A stretch of 64,000 nt of DNA, taken from NCBI GenBank assembly GCA_020635655.1, contig JACJZI010000002.1:280318-344317 (forward strand), in the 5' to 3' direction. The translations under genes were made by a program, and so were the position numbers. The notes under the pieces are model-generated. The model had not been told where the DNA came from. It ran no database searches and worked only from the letters and a program-made list of their open reading frames with translations. The DNA comes from Flavobacteriales bacterium. Lineage in GTDB: Bacteria; Bacteroidota; Bacteroidia; Flavobacteriales_F; PHOS-HE28. This document shows, piece by piece, positions 43,801-54,300 of this stretch (position 1 is its first letter; every line of letters starts with the position of its first letter).

Positions 43801-46800
43801 ATGGGGAAACGGTCGACGCGATCGATGGGCAGACCACCTGCGCCAGTAATTGCGATGGGACGGTGTCGGTGCAGTTGAACTGTACGGATGGACCGTGCGT
43901 GGTCACCTGGTTCAATGATCAGGGCGACACCCTGGCATCGAACGTCAACACGCTGACCGATCTCTGTACAGGGATCTACATCGCCCTGGTCACGAACAAC
44001 TCGGGATGCGTCACGATCGATACGGCGATGGTCGTTCCGGGAACGGTCATCATCCCGAACCTGAGCACATCGCCCGCCACTTGCGCAGGCGTTTGCGATG
44101 GGACGGCCACTGTCGGTCCGACAGGTGGCGTCGGGCCGTATGCTTATGACTGGGGTCCCGATCCCGTCAATGGCGATGGCACCTCCCAGGCCACCGATCT
44201 CTGTACCGGTGTCTATTCCGTGCACATCATTGATTCAGGAGGTGGGTGCGACACCACCGTGCAGGTGTTGATCACGGAACCTTCACCATTGTCCGTCCAG
44301 GCCTCGGTGGAGGATGTCGCTTGCAACAGTGCATGCGATGGGAGCATCGTGCTCACGCCTGCTGGCGGCAATGGTAGTTACACGTTCAGTTGGGATCCCG
44401 TACCACCCAACGGCGATGGCAGCAATGGAGCATTCGACCTGTGCGCGGGCCAATGGAGCGTGACCATCGGGGACCTTGGAGGGTGTGATACGACCATCGT
44501 GTTCACGATCACGGAACCCGACCCCCTGGTATCGATCGGGGCGAGCACACCCAGCGAATGCGGTGTTTGCAACGGAACGGCCGTGGTATCGCCCACGGGC
44601 GGAACACCCCCATATACCTATGCGTGGACCTTGAACAGTGCACCGTTCGGAACGGACAGTCTGATCGTCGATCTCTGTGCCGGTATCTACATGGTCAGCG
44701 TGCAGGACCAGAACGGGTGCCAGCAGACCCTACTGGTGCCCGTTACGGATAACAATGGGGAGGAGGTGACCACCATCGATGGTTCGACCGGTTGTCCGGG
44801 CGAATGCAACGGTGAAGTGAGCGCCCAATTCCTATGTAGTGATCCACCGTGCACCGTCGCCTGGTTCGATGCGAACGGCGTGGACCTGAACGAGTCCGGG
44901 ACCACAGTGGACAGCCTGTGCGCCGGCCCCTATTACGTGCAAGTGACCAATGCCACGGGCTGCATCACGATCGATACCGCCCAGGTCATCGAGCCGGACC
45001 CGATCGTTCCGAACCTGAGCACCACACCCGCCAGTTGTGCCGGTTCCTGTGATGGCACGGCCACGGTCGGCCCTTCCGGCGGTGTTCCGCCCTATGCCTA
45101 CGATTGGGCCCCGGACCCGATCAACGGCGACGGCACCCCCCAGGCGATCGACCTGTGTGCGGGCAATTACACGGTCACGATCACCGATTCCGTCGGTTGT
45201 TCCATCCTGGTCGATGTGTTGATCCTCGAACCCCAACCCGTGACAGCGGACGCGGCGATCACACCGATCACCTGTGCCGGATCCTGCGATGGCGGCATCG
45301 CGCTGACCACGATGGGCGGCAATGGGGTATACCAATACGACTGGACCCCGGATCCACCGAACGGTGATGGGACCAATAGTGCCACCGATCTGTGTGCCGG
45401 CAGTTGGTCCGTGCTGATCACGGATACGAACGGATGCGATACCACCTACACCTTCGAATTGACCGAACCGCCCGCTCTCATTGGCGATGTGGTCACCACG
45501 GACAATGTGTGCTACGGCGATTGCATGGGCACCGGGGTGTTGACCGTATCCGGAGGTGTGCCGCCCTATACCATCCTTTGGAGCGATTCGACCGGAACGG
45601 TTTTCGTGCAGGATACGCTCCAGGTCGACGCGCTGTGCGCCGGGGACTATACGGTGATCATTGCCGATAGCGTTGGTTGCACCCTGACGGTTCCCTTCAG
45701 CATTGGTCAGAACACGGCGATCGAGGCCAACCTGGTATTCACCAACGAGACCTGCTTCGGTCCCTGCGATGGGACCGCTGCCGTCGCGCCCACGGGCGGG
45801 GTCGGGGCGATCTACACGTATGATTGGCAGCCTCAACCGCCACTGGGCCAGGGCACACAACAGGTCTCCGGGCTCTGTCCGGGTGATTGGTCGGTGATGA
45901 TCGCGGACAGTCTCGGGTGCGACACGACCTATCAGTTCACCATACTGCCCTTCCAGCCGATCGTGCCGAACGAGCAGGTGGCGAACATCAGCTGCAATGG
46001 CGCCTGCGACGGTTCGGTCCTGCTGAACCCGTCCGGTGGCTTCGGCAACTATTCCTACGATTGGTCCCCGGTGCCGCCCAACGGACAGGGCAACGCGGAG
46101 GCCACCAGCCTCTGTCCGGGCAGCTATTCCGTGGCGATCACCGATGGTGTCGGTTGCGACACGACGGTGACCTTCATGATCACCGAGCCGGATGAGCTGG
46201 TCGTTCAACTGGACCAGGTGGTGGATGCCAGTTGCTCGAACGCGAACGATGGTTCCATCGCCATCACGATAGCCGGAGGCACGCCGACCTATGCAATCAG
46301 TTGGGCCGGTCCTGACAATTACACTTCCGACCAGGAGGACCTGAACGATCTCTATTTCGGAGACTACACGCTGGTGGTCACCGACGCGAACGGCTGCCAG
46401 ACTTCCCTGAACGTGACGGTGAACGCGCTCAGCACCGTTGTGGCCGATGCCCAGGCACAAGGCACGATCTGCGCGGGCATACCGGTCGTACTGGACGCAA
46501 GCGGTAGCACTGGTGCGGTGGATTATCTGTGGACGGACCAACAGAACGATCCCGTGGGAAGCACGGCCATCGTCACCCTCAATGGCCTTGCGCCGGGCAC
46601 TTACATCTACACGCTGACCGTGACCGACGGGGTATGTTCGGACCAGGCCCAGGTCACCGTGGAAGTGCTGGCACTTCCCCTGGCGGATGCCGGTCCGGAT
46701 CAGACCATCTTTACCAATGGCGAGGCCGTCCTGGGCGGCGATCCCAGTGGACCACCGGGAAGCACCTTCTCCTGGTCACCGGATTCACTGGTCTCCACAC

Positions 46801-47183
46801 CCAACGGGCCGAACCCGAGCACGTCGCCTGGAGAGACGACCTGGTTCGTACTGAGCGTGACCGCGCAGAACGGCTGCACCGATGTGGATTCGGTGTTGAT
46901 CACCGTGGTGCCGGACATCAACATCCCAAGCGGCTTCTCTCCGAACGATGACGGTTGGAACGACGTCTGGGAGATCGACCGCATCGACATGTTCCCGGAC
47001 TGTGAAGTGGAGGTCTACAACCGCTGGGGCGAACTCCTTTTCCAAAGCGTCGGGTACAAGGAACCGTGGGATGGGAAATACAACGGATCCTACGTGCCCG
47101 TGGGCACCTACTACTACGCCATCCGATTGAACGACCCCGAATTCCCCGACCCGTACACCGGACCGCTCACCGTGATACGCTGA
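37803..47183 (+). CDS. Giant SprB-like T9SS type B adhesin with 33 SprB-type repeats (3126 aa)
   Basis: After a signal peptide (LLVLGSLTCLLAQAQ) comes a beta-helix-like N-terminal region (about 25-265) opening with KYWVGGNGEWSDGANWAL. About 33 repeats of roughly 79 residues follow (about 272-2876), with the core DATCAGACDGxAxVxxSGGTP / Y.WSP.P.GGQGT / GLCAGDWSVTVTDAxGCDT; these are SprB-type repeats. Most carry four cysteines, suggesting two disulfides per unit. Two Ig/PKD-like domains (about 2880-3035) precede the type B sorting domain (about 3040-3126, SGFSPNDDGWNDVWEIDRID, YNRWGELLFQSVG). Known SprB is a motile surface adhesin for gliding; adhesion is the likely role here. PorP/SprF genes flank it on both sides. 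Confidence 0.95.
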   Translation: MRHHRPKLRQNLLVLGSLTCLLAQAQVDKYWVGGNGEWSDGANWALTPNGLGGAGEPRNNEAVHIAGPARLTMAGREWCGDLIVDAVRDVVYVEGAANAELTITGDWRMQGDVDWTWRGQVRSLVRKGAADLDLRGIPVAGDLVIDGSGARSAVSDLRLSNSAAIDLRSGTLVTNGNHVVCGDIRVHGGDAQMVAGNSVIDVAGGILADPERPFVDPGSSSLFVKGQAKDWGTFATLSRSAARGITVCGTGAGQTPFTIDAQLLSSYNGFGVSCHGVCDGVVTVTVSGGVGGFSYHWQNGPNTSTWNNSCPGNQIVIVTDQGQGIGCAATIQVTDPPLLGVIFFPPPTPPACAGVCDGHADALAVGGAGGYAYDWNNGAGTGSSFSMLCAGANTLHVTDVNNCAFDTTLDLPLQPIAVTLDLTDAGCFNDCDGSADALVNGGTPNYTYTWSPAPGGGQGTPQVTGLCAGNWSLTVQDANGCDTTIQFLIGQPPPIVPALSTTDATCGDVCDGTAEVTPSGGVGPYSYDWMPGTPDGDGTPAVTGLCAGDWSVLITDQSSGCDTLVAFTIGAPPAIMVTTGSTDATCSDACDGTASVLPVSGGTPGYMFLWSPEPGGGQGTGSATGLCPGDWTVLVTDAAGCDTLVTFTIGAPPPLDVSLLPMDATCAGACDGAASITIAGGTPGYNIVWSPNPPNGQGTTAINGLCAGDWSVTVMDAAGCDTTLDFTIEEPPPLDVIATRTDISCGVLCDGTASVIVSGGTPAYDYAWSPAPGGGQGTPDATGLCAGVYGLLITDDAGCTFPVEFTVQAPVPLLFALSTEDASCPGVCDGSANVIVSGGTPPYDYQWSPAPGAGQGTPNVSGLCAGGYQLTVTDSVGCDSTIAFTIAAPDAILPNATVNPPTCAAICNGEIDLTPTGGNGAFTYTWSPVPSNGQGNAIATGLCAGQWLVTITSGACDTTITFDLQAPPPLDVSWMATDVTCAGACNGAVDVLVDGGTAGYDYLWSPAPSSGQGTANAIGFCAGNVQLTITDANGCDSTLTIPIAAPDPIDVLLTLVDAGCGGVCDGTASAQVSGGSGQFTYDWQPPPGGGQGTPDATGLCPGPYSLTLIDSAGCDTTIAFTIASPSGIMATPQVTDASCADLCDGAIDLVLSGGLPPYDYDWSPMPGTGQGTPNVTGLCDGPWTVVIGDQAGCDTVLVIAVGAPPAIDPQLTVTNETCNGPCDGTASLMVNGGQPPFQYLWSPQPGTGQGTPDVTGLCAGAWSVTVTDLGGCDTTLVFDVLPEQPIDAELTATDAVCSGVCNGVANVQVSGGVGPYNFHWTPEPAMGQATDSVSGLCLGDWDVLITDAAGCDTTIAFHIDKLPSIIPSLAVSNETCDGPCTGAAAVFPSGGTGVLTYDWQPPPGSGQGTSFVSGLCAGTSYSVTIADSLGCDTTVSFMIGPFEPIVPQVSSTPASCPGVCDATITAGATGGEAPYTYFWDPVPPNGQGVGQATGLCAGEVYTVTIVDDNGCDTLVTVTVVGPDPIDAGAVVQPVACAGECNGSIVLNPSGGNGGYLFTWSPVPPNGDGGNGAFDLCAGDWSVTITDGQGCDSTFTFTLDDPAPIDLTVSATSSECQLCNGSAAVDISGGVPPLVIVWTDQDANTISIDTLVTDLCAGIYTVTVTDLHGCSSMATAAVTDSDGEMIQAQDGGTSCPNTCDGQASVTYVCNNPPCTVQWTTMLGVPIGQTADTAVGLCAGSYLVEVTNGTGCVSIDTAQVNAPDPIVPNLSTTPASCAGVCDGTATVGPTGGVGPFSYDWSPDPIAGDGTSQATGLCPGVYDVLITDLGAGCDTTVSVLILGPDPITVDAYVDPITCSGDCDASIVLSPSGGNGAFDFDWTPDPPNGDGTNAAFDLCAGDWTVLITDANGCDTTITFTIDDPAPLVLDGSSTPSACQVCNGTASVNVSGGQAPYAIQWSDQNGNNAGSGTALTDLCAGLYTVTVTDTAGCSAMLLLPVQDGDGETVDAIDGQTTCASNCDGTVSVQLNCTDGPCVVTWFNDQGDTLASNVNTLTDLCTGIYIALVTNNSGCVTIDTAMVVPGTVIIPNLSTSPATCAGVCDGTATVGPTGGVGPYAYDWGPDPVNGDGTSQATDLCTGVYSVHIIDSGGGCDTTVQVLITEPSPLSVQASVEDVACNSACDGSIVLTPAGGNGSYTFSWDPVPPNGDGSNGAFDLCAGQWSVTIGDLGGCDTTIVFTITEPDPLVSIGASTPSECGVCNGTAVVSPTGGTPPYTYAWTLNSAPFGTDSLIVDLCAGIYMVSVQDQNGCQQTLLVPVTDNNGEEVTTIDGSTGCPGECNGEVSAQFLCSDPPCTVAWFDANGVDLNESGTTVDSLCAGPYYVQVTNATGCITIDTAQVIEPDPIVPNLSTTPASCAGSCDGTATVGPSGGVPPYAYDWAPDPINGDGTPQAIDLCAGNYTVTITDSVGCSILVDVLILEPQPVTADAAITPITCAGSCDGGIALTTMGGNGVYQYDWTPDPPNGDGTNSATDLCAGSWSVLITDTNGCDTTYTFELTEPPALIGDVVTTDNVCYGDCMGTGVLTVSGGVPPYTILWSDSTGTVFVQDTLQVDALCAGDYTVIIADSVGCTLTVPFSIGQNTAIEANLVFTNETCFGPCDGTAAVAPTGGVGAIYTYDWQPQPPLGQGTQQVSGLCPGDWSVMIADSLGCDTTYQFTILPFQPIVPNEQVANISCNGACDGSVLLNPSGGFGNYSYDWSPVPPNGQGNAEATSLCPGSYSVAITDGVGCDTTVTFMITEPDELVVQLDQVVDASCSNANDGSIAITIAGGTPTYAISWAGPDNYTSDQEDLNDLYFGDYTLVVTDANGCQTSLNVTVNALSTVVADAQAQGTICAGIPVVLDASGSTGAVDYLWTDQQNDPVGSTAIVTLNGLAPGTYIYTLTVTDGVCSDQAQVTVEVLALPLADAGPDQTIFTNGEAVLGGDPSGPPGSTFSWSPDSLVSTPNGPNPSTSPGETTWFVLSVTAQNGCTDVDSVLITVVPDINIPSGFSPNDDGWNDVWEIDRIDMFPDCEVEVYNRWGELLFQSVGYKEPWDGKYNGSYVPVGTYYYAIRLNDPEFPDPYTGPLTVIR
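38619..46430 (+). repeat. Tandem SprB-type repeats, 33 units of about 237 bases
   Basis: Coding tandem array recognised from the recurring CDG/CNG plus SGG motif. Units vary at the DNA level, as expected for an old array under selection. Repeats 1-2 are the most divergent, and unit 33 has lost the second cysteine. Confidence 0.85.
42150..45960 (+). repeat. Higher-order repeat of about 960 bases within the SprB-type array
   Basis: Four SprB-type units recur as a block: PASC-type, PITC/PVAC-type, a shorter PSAC/PSEC-type with only CxxCNG, and a TSC/TTC-type lacking the SGG motif. Blocks begin near 42150, 43110, 44070 and 45030; the last one is incomplete or diverged after two units. This implies duplication of a four-unit segment. 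Confidence 0.75.
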
Positions 47184-47192
47184 TCCCGGACC

Positions 47193-48128
47193 ATGCGCCA
47201 AAGAACCACGATACTGGTCGTAAGTCTGCTCGGAGCCTGCGCGTCATGGGCCCAGCAGCTGCCGCAGCTCAGCCAATACCGCAGCAACGACTACCTGTAC
47301 GACCCCGCAGTGGCCGGCAGTCGTCCGCTCTTCGAGATACGCACGGCCCATCGCTATCAATGGGTCGGCATCCAGGATGCGCCACGCACCTTCATGCTCA
47401 GCGCCACGACCCCCGTCGGGCGCAGGTTGGGTCTTGGGGGCTTCTTGTTCACGGACAATGTCGGCCCCACGCGTCGGTCCGGCTTCCAGGTCACGTTCGC
47501 TTACCACCTACCGATCACGGACCAGTTGAAGCTATCGCTCTCTCTTTCAGGAGGTTTGGTGCAATTCCTCGTGGACGGCGGCAAGGTCACCTTCCATGAT
47601 CCGAACGAGCCGGTCCTGGACGATCAGCTCCGGGGTGAGGTCCTCCCGGATGCCACATTTGCTTTCCTCCTGTATCACCCGAAGTACTGGTTCGGGTTCA
47701 CTGCCCCCCAGTTGCTGCACAACAAGGTCTATTTCTTCGATGATCAGGATGGGTCGTTGAGCACCCTCGCCCGGCACTACTATGCCATGGGCGGCTACAA
47801 TTGGGACCTGGGGGAGGACATGCGCCTGGAACCCTCGTTCCTGCTGAAATACGTTTCTCCGGTACCGCCCAAGGTCGATGTGAACCTGTTGCTTCGCTAC
47901 CGTGAAATGGTCTGGATCGGTGGTTCCTGGCGCAGCAATGACGCCATCGCCTTGATGGTCGGTTGCTGGCTGAAGCGCACCTTCCAGTTCGGCTATTCCT
48001 ACGACATCACCACCACCGGCCTCAGCCGCTACAGCGGTGCGACGCACGAGGTGATGTTGGGGATCACCTTCGGCAAGGAACGTCCCGCACCGCAGGTCAC
48101 CCCCACCGCGGTCCAGCCTGCGGATTGA
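47193..48128 (+). CDS. PorP/SprF family outer-membrane protein (311 aa)
   Basis: Signal peptide to about residue 20 (ILVVSLLGACASWAQ), then QLPQLSQYRSNDYLYDPAVA and GSRPLFEIRTAHRYQWVG, the hallmark PorP/SprF N-terminus. Barrel strands follow, with a late FQFGYSYDITTTGLSRYSG and TSHEVM-like ending (GATHEVMLGITFGKE). Nine bases after the 3126-aa adhesin, so it is its presumed partner for surface delivery, as SprF is for SprB. A gap of 178 bases with a promoter box separates it from the next cargo gene. Confidence 0.94.
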   Translation: MRQRTTILVVSLLGACASWAQQLPQLSQYRSNDYLYDPAVAGSRPLFEIRTAHRYQWVGIQDAPRTFMLSATTPVGRRLGLGGFLFTDNVGPTRRSGFQVTFAYHLPITDQLKLSLSLSGGLVQFLVDGGKVTFHDPNEPVLDDQLRGEVLPDATFAFLLYHPKYWFGFTAPQLLHNKVYFFDDQDGSLSTLARHYYAMGGYNWDLGEDMRLEPSFLLKYVSPVPPKVDVNLLLRYREMVWIGGSWRSNDAIALMVGCWLKRTFQFGYSYDITTTGLSRYSGATHEVMLGITFGKERPAPQVTPTAVQPAD

Positions 48129-48269
48129 GCGGTCGTGACCAATTGCCGGGCGACACGTCCTGAGACGGCCGGATCAGGATCGTGGCAGGTGGAGGCATCC
48201 CTTGTCGACCCGAACACGTCCTTCAAGGGGTCAAATGCCAACGAACTGGCCCTCAGGGCTCCATATTCG

Positions 48270-48277
48270 TAGATTTG
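48270..48277 (+). promoter_or_regulatory. Candidate -7 box (TAGATTTG) for the third adhesin unit
   Basis: TAGATTTG matches TAnnTTTG exactly, 30 bases before the ATG at 48307, in the only sizeable gap (178 bases) inside the adhesin cluster. It suggests that the last three genes form a separate transcript. No good -33 box. Nothing else was seen in the gap. Confidence 0.5.
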
Positions 48278-48306
48278 CCGCAGCCTTGGCGGCCCTTCAA
48301 CCGCTG

Positions 48307-51300
48307 ATGTTGGAACGAAGGACCACAATAGGGACCAAGAACTGGGCGGGTGCGATACCCGCTCTTCTGTCGTTGGGCCTGTGTCAGGCTCCTGCCCACG
48401 CACAGACATATGTGATGGGCAATGCCACCTGGGAGACATGTGCAGGGGCCATGTTCGACAGCGGTGGTGCGGGCGGTAACTACGGGAACAACGAGAACTT
48501 CACGGCCACGCTTTGCCCGACAGGCGGTGCGGGCTCCGGACCGCTCAGTTCCATCACGTTCACCCAATGGAACGTCGCCGGTGTGTTGGATGCGTTGGAG
48601 ATCCATGATGGCCCCACGTCGGCCGCCCCCCTGATCGCGACGGGATCATTGCTGAACTCCCTGGCCGGACAGACATTCACCGCAACCGGAGCTTCCGGAT
48701 GCCTGACGTTCGTTTGGACGAGCGATCCGACGCTGGTGTCCGCCGGCTGGCGGGCCGAGATCCGGACCGGGCCCAGTGCCGGTTCGAACAATGCCATCAC
48801 GCTGTGCAACACCGGCGCGCCGGTGAACATGACCTCCCAGTTGCTGGGCGCCCCGGACACCGGTGGGCAATGGACCACCCCAGGTGGGGCGAACCACATA
48901 CCCACATTCGATCCGAGCACGGACCCCCCCGGCGATTGGCACTATACCGTGAGCGGCCCTTCACCATGTGCGGACTCGGTGGCCACGTTGAGCATTGCCG
49001 TGCTGGCGGCCCCGAACGCGGGCAGTAATGGCTCGGTCACCGTTTGCAGCCTCGACCCGCCGTTCGACCTCATCGATGAATTGGGCGGAATGCCTCAGGT
49101 TGGTGGAACCTGGGTGGGTCCGGGCGGGCCCTCTACCGGGACATATATCCCAGGGACTTCCACACCAGGTGTCTATACCTACACGGTGACGGGTGCGCCG
49201 CCCTGCAGCAATGCCTCGGCCCAGGTCACCGTGTCCCAGGTGACCGCCCCGAACCCCGGATCCAGCAGAAGCATTGTCGTCTGCAGCAATGACCCGCCCT
49301 TCTCCATGTTCGGGCAGTTGGGCGGCACCCCGGACCCGGGGGGCTCCTGGAGCGGCCCAAGTCCAGTGGTAGGTGGCCAGTTCGACCCGGGTGCCATGTC
49401 CGGTGGCGCTTATATCTACACGGTCGTTGGAACACCACCATGCGTGTCGCGCAGCGCCACGCTGACGATCACGCTTCGGACCGCTCCGAACGCCGGATCG
49501 AGCAATTCGGTGGATTTCTGTAGCAATGACGCATCGTTCTCGTTGCTCGGTCAATTGGGCGGCACCCCGGACGGGAATGGGTCTTGGACCGGTCCGGGTG
49601 GGGCCAGCAATGGCACCTTTATTCCCGGGGTCAGCCTTCCTGGCGATTACATCTACACGGTCGTTGGTCAATCCCCATGCGTGCCAGCAACGGCTACCGT
49701 TACGGTGAACATCACCATCGCCCCGGACGCAGGAACGAACAACACGATCACGGTCTGTTCGGACGAAGGTCCCTTTGCGCTGGCCGACAGTTTGGGCGGC
49801 ACCCCTGATGGTGGCGGCAGTTGGACAGGTCCCGGCGGTCCGCACGGTCCGAATTTCGATCCGGCCATTGATGACGCAGGCACCTATGCATATACGGTCA
49901 CAGGGCAGGGTCCCTGCCAGGATGCGACCGCCACACTCCAGATCTCCATCAACCAGGCACCAGATGCCGGCACGAACGGTCTGATCAGCGTCTGCAGCAT
50001 CGACGCGCCGTTCGACCTGATCGATGAATTGGGTGGTGATCCCGACCTTACAGGTACATGGACGGATCCGAACCATGATCCCTTCCCCAGCGGATCGTTC
50101 ACGCCAGGCACCAGTCCTCCGGGCACATACACCTACACCGTACCCGGCGTGGCTCCCTGCGCGAACGCGACGAGCACTGTGGAGGTACAGGTGACCCTCG
50201 CCCCGAACGCCGGCACGAATGCGTCGATCACCGTATGCAGTGATGACCCCAACGTGGACCTGTTCTCGCTGTTGGGCGGTGACCCAGATGCCGGAGGCAC
50301 CTGGTCGGGGCCAGGTGGCCCCCATGATGGGATCTACCACCCGCTCACGGAACCTGGTGGCACGTATACCTATACAGTCGCGGGCCAGGGACCCTGCGCG
50401 GACGATCAAGCCAGCGTGCAGGTCACACGGCACATTGCACCCCGGGCCGGGACCGACGGTACGATCACCGTGTGCAGCAACAACGGTCCGTTCAACCTAT
50501 TGACCGTCCTGGGGGGGGCACCGATGGCGACCGGCTCCTGGACAGCTCCAGGAGGTGCCGCTTTCCCGTCCGGGCAGTTCTTTCCCGGCACCAGCACACC
50601 CGGCACGTATCGCTATATCGTCACGGGTACGGGACCCTGTGACAACGACACGGCCTTCGCCACCGTGAACGTCGTCACAGCACCCAATGCCGGATTGAAC
50701 GGCAATTTCACCACTTGTGGGAACGGTGCGTCATTTGCGCTGTTCGGTCACTTGGGCGGAACGCCGGATGGAGGTGGGTCCTGGTCGTTCATGGGCCCTC
50801 ACCCTGCGACCTATATGCCCTTGACGGATGATCCAGGGGTGTACACCTACACTGTGGCCGGTATGACACCCTGCGCGAACGCATCGGCCACGGTCTTCAT
50901 CCAAGAGGTGGCACCACCGGACCCGGGCGGGAATGGGACCCTGACCGTTTGCTCGACAGAGCCCTCCACGAGCCTTTTCGCGGTGCTGACCGGTTCGCCC
51001 GCAACGGGCGGTACTTGGAGCGGACCCAGTGCTGTCGTGAATGGCATGTACGATCCGGCCACGATGGATGATGGGGATTACAGTTATACTGTGACGGGTA
51101 CGGCGCCTTGCATGAACGCTTCCGCTACGGTCACCGTGACGGAGAATCCCGCCCCGAATTCCGGTGGAGCAGGATCGATCTCGGTCTGCGAAGGCCCGGG
51201 GCAGATCGATCTCTTCGACCTGCTTGTTGGAGCCTATGACACACCCGGTGTGTGGAGCGACGACGACAATTGTGGCCAGTTCATGCCACCGGCCGAGGTG

Positions 51301-54300
51301 GACCTGGGTGGCCTGGCCGACGGTACCTATCACTTCACCTATATCGTGGCGGGTAATGGGAACTGTCCCGATGCCGGGACCACGGTCACCATCACGGTCG
51401 TGGACCAACTGAACGCTGGTTCGAACACGTCGCGTACCATTTGCGGATCTCAAACGGCTTACAACCTTTTCAGTGCTCTGAACGGCGGCCCGGACCCCGG
51501 AGGTTCCTGGCTGGACAACGACAACACCAATGCCGTCACGAACGGTATCTTCAATGCATCCCTCGTCGCTCCGGGAACCTACCACTTTACCTATCACCTC
51601 GATGGTGCAGGCGGCTGTCCGGATGATTCCGCGAACCTGACGGTGACCGTTGTGAGCGCGCCAAGCGCGGGTCTTCATGGCGACACGCTTGTTTGCAGCA
51701 ACGGCGTACCATTCGGTCTTTTCTCCGTACTGAACGGAGCACCACAAGGCGGGGGGACGTGGCGGGACCAGTCGAACTCCCCGCATACAAGCACCTATGA
51801 CCCACTGATCGACAGCCCGCAGACGTTCACCTACCGCGTGAACGGGATGCCGCCATGTGCCATGGTCACGCAAACGGTGACGGTCAATGAACAACCGGCC
51901 CCTAACGCAGGCCAGAACACGGCCATTTCCGTCTGCTCATCGGATCAGCCTTTCGACATGACCGCCGCCATGAACGGTGCGCCCGATATCGGAGGAACGT
52001 GGACCGATCCGAACAGCATTGCGCACAGCAGCATCTTCGATCCGAGCACCGATCCGGGCGGGGTCTATCTCTACACCGTGCCCGGGCTTGGCCCATGCAA
52101 TGATGCGATCAAGGCGCTGACGATCTCCAAGGAGGATCGGCCCTTCGCGGGGAATGACCACGATACGACCGTTTGTGACGCGGGAAGTGCGTTCCTGCTT
52201 GAGGATCTGCTGGGGTCGCATGATGGCGATGGGACCTGGTACGACCCTGGTCTGGTGGAGTTCAATGGGCTCTTTGATCCGGGCACTTTTCCGCAAGGCC
52301 AGTATCTCTACGTAGTGGAGAGTATGAACGGTACCTGTGACCCGGACACGGCCGTCATCAATGTTTTCGTGAATCCCGCGCCATTTGCAGGGACCCCGAA
52401 CAGCATCCAATGGTGTAGCGACGGAGGCCAGGTCGATCTTCTCTCCCTGCTCGGGGCAGCGGACAATACGGGCACATGGACCGATCCGGAAGGCATGCCA
52501 TCGAACGGGACCTTCGACCCGACGCCACCCACCCCTGACCCGGAAGGGACCTATACCTATCTCGTGACAGGCTCCCCACCTTGCGCTGCGGATTCGGCCA
52601 CGGTCGTGGTGGACCTGAACCAAGCCCCGAACGCGGGATGCAATGCGTCGATACAGGTCTGCAGCAGTGATGCCCCGTTCGACCTGTTCCAATTGCTCGG
52701 TTGCACCCCGCAATCGGGCGGGAACTGGACCGGGCCGAACAACCTGCCGACCAGTAACCTGTTCTTCCCCGGGGGCGCGACGCCCAGTCAGCCCGGGACC
52801 TACACGTACCATGTGGATGGACCGCCGGGTTGCGATACCGACTCCGCGAAGGTCACCGTTTCCGTGAGCCAGGCCGTGGATGCCGGCGGACCGGGTGTGG
52901 GCAACGCGACCTTCTGCGACCCCGGAGCACAGCAGAACCTATTCCTCTATCTCACCGGAGCACCGCAACTTGGTGGGGTCTGGCGCGACCCGAACTATGG
53001 TGTCCATTCGCAATTCTTCCTGCCCGGGACGGACCAGGCGGGCGATTACCACTACATCCGGATCGGTCAGGGTGCGTGCGTGAACGATACCGCCACGGTA
53101 CATGTCGCCGTGAACACCCAACCCTATCCGGGTCGGGATACCACGATCACGGTGTGCGACAGTCAGTTGCAATTCGCTCTTTTCCCACTGCTGGGCCCGG
53201 GTGTGCTATCCAATGGGACATGGAACCCCAATACGTTCGGCTTGTATACTCCAGGGAACGACACCCCCGGTCCACAGACCTACACGGTCCCCGGACCGCC
53301 TGGTTGCTCCGCGCAGAGCGCGACCATCAACATCATCCAGAACCATCAGCCCGAGGCCGGTGCGGACAATTCATTGGTGATCTGCAGCAGTGATGGTCCG
53401 GTGGACCTGGAGACCCTGTTGAATGGAGCCGAAGCGAACGGGGAGTGGCTTGATCCGGGAGCACAATTGACCTCGAGCATTTTCACCCCCGGGCTCTCAC
53501 AGCCCGGAGATTACAGCTATCATTTGGATGGTGATGCACCCTGTCAGGACGACCAGGCCACGATCACCATCGTCGAGAACGTGCAGGCCGATGCTGGCAT
53601 CGATGCCTCGATCCTGTTGTGCACGAACGGTCCGATCCTATCCCTGATCGACACGTTGAACGGCACGCCGGACCTCGGCGGCTATTGGACAGGCCCCAAC
53701 GGCCTGGTGCCGGACGGCACCTTCGATCCCGCCGAGGATGCGCAAGGGTCCTACATCTATCACGTGACCGGGATCGCACCCTGCGCTGATGACTCCGCCT
53801 TCGTTCTCATCGGTGTCGTGGATGCGCCGGATGCAGGGACCGATGGCACGATGACCGTATGCCTGGATGATGCCGCAATCCAACTGATCGACGGATTGGA
53901 GGGCATGCCGGAACTGGGAGGTAGCTGGACGAACCTGGACAACATCGGGACACTGGTGAACGGTGTGCTGGATGCCACCGGTGTGCCCGAGGGCACTTAT
54001 TCGTTCAACTATTCCGTGTCAGGTAGTGGTCCCTGTGCCAATGCGATGGCCACATTGGTGCTCACCATTGCGTCCGCCCTGGATGCGGGGGGGGATGCGA
54101 GCGTTCAGGTGTGCGAGAGCGAGGACCAAGTGGCCCTGTTCCCCGTTCTGGATGGCACCCCACAGACCGGAGGCGACTGGCTGGACGTGGACGGTTCCGG
54201 GGGATTGTCCAATGCGACGTTCAATGCAACGATCGCCGGAGTGGGTGTGTGGCATTTTGATTACATCATCAGTTCGTCAGCGGCCTGTCAAAGCGATACT

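Noticed and set aside
44832..46541. Minus-strand open frame of 569 codons inside the SprB-like gene
   Set aside because: Arg/His/Gly-rich composition, no family motifs, fully antisense to a well-supported repeat protein; it results from high GC content.
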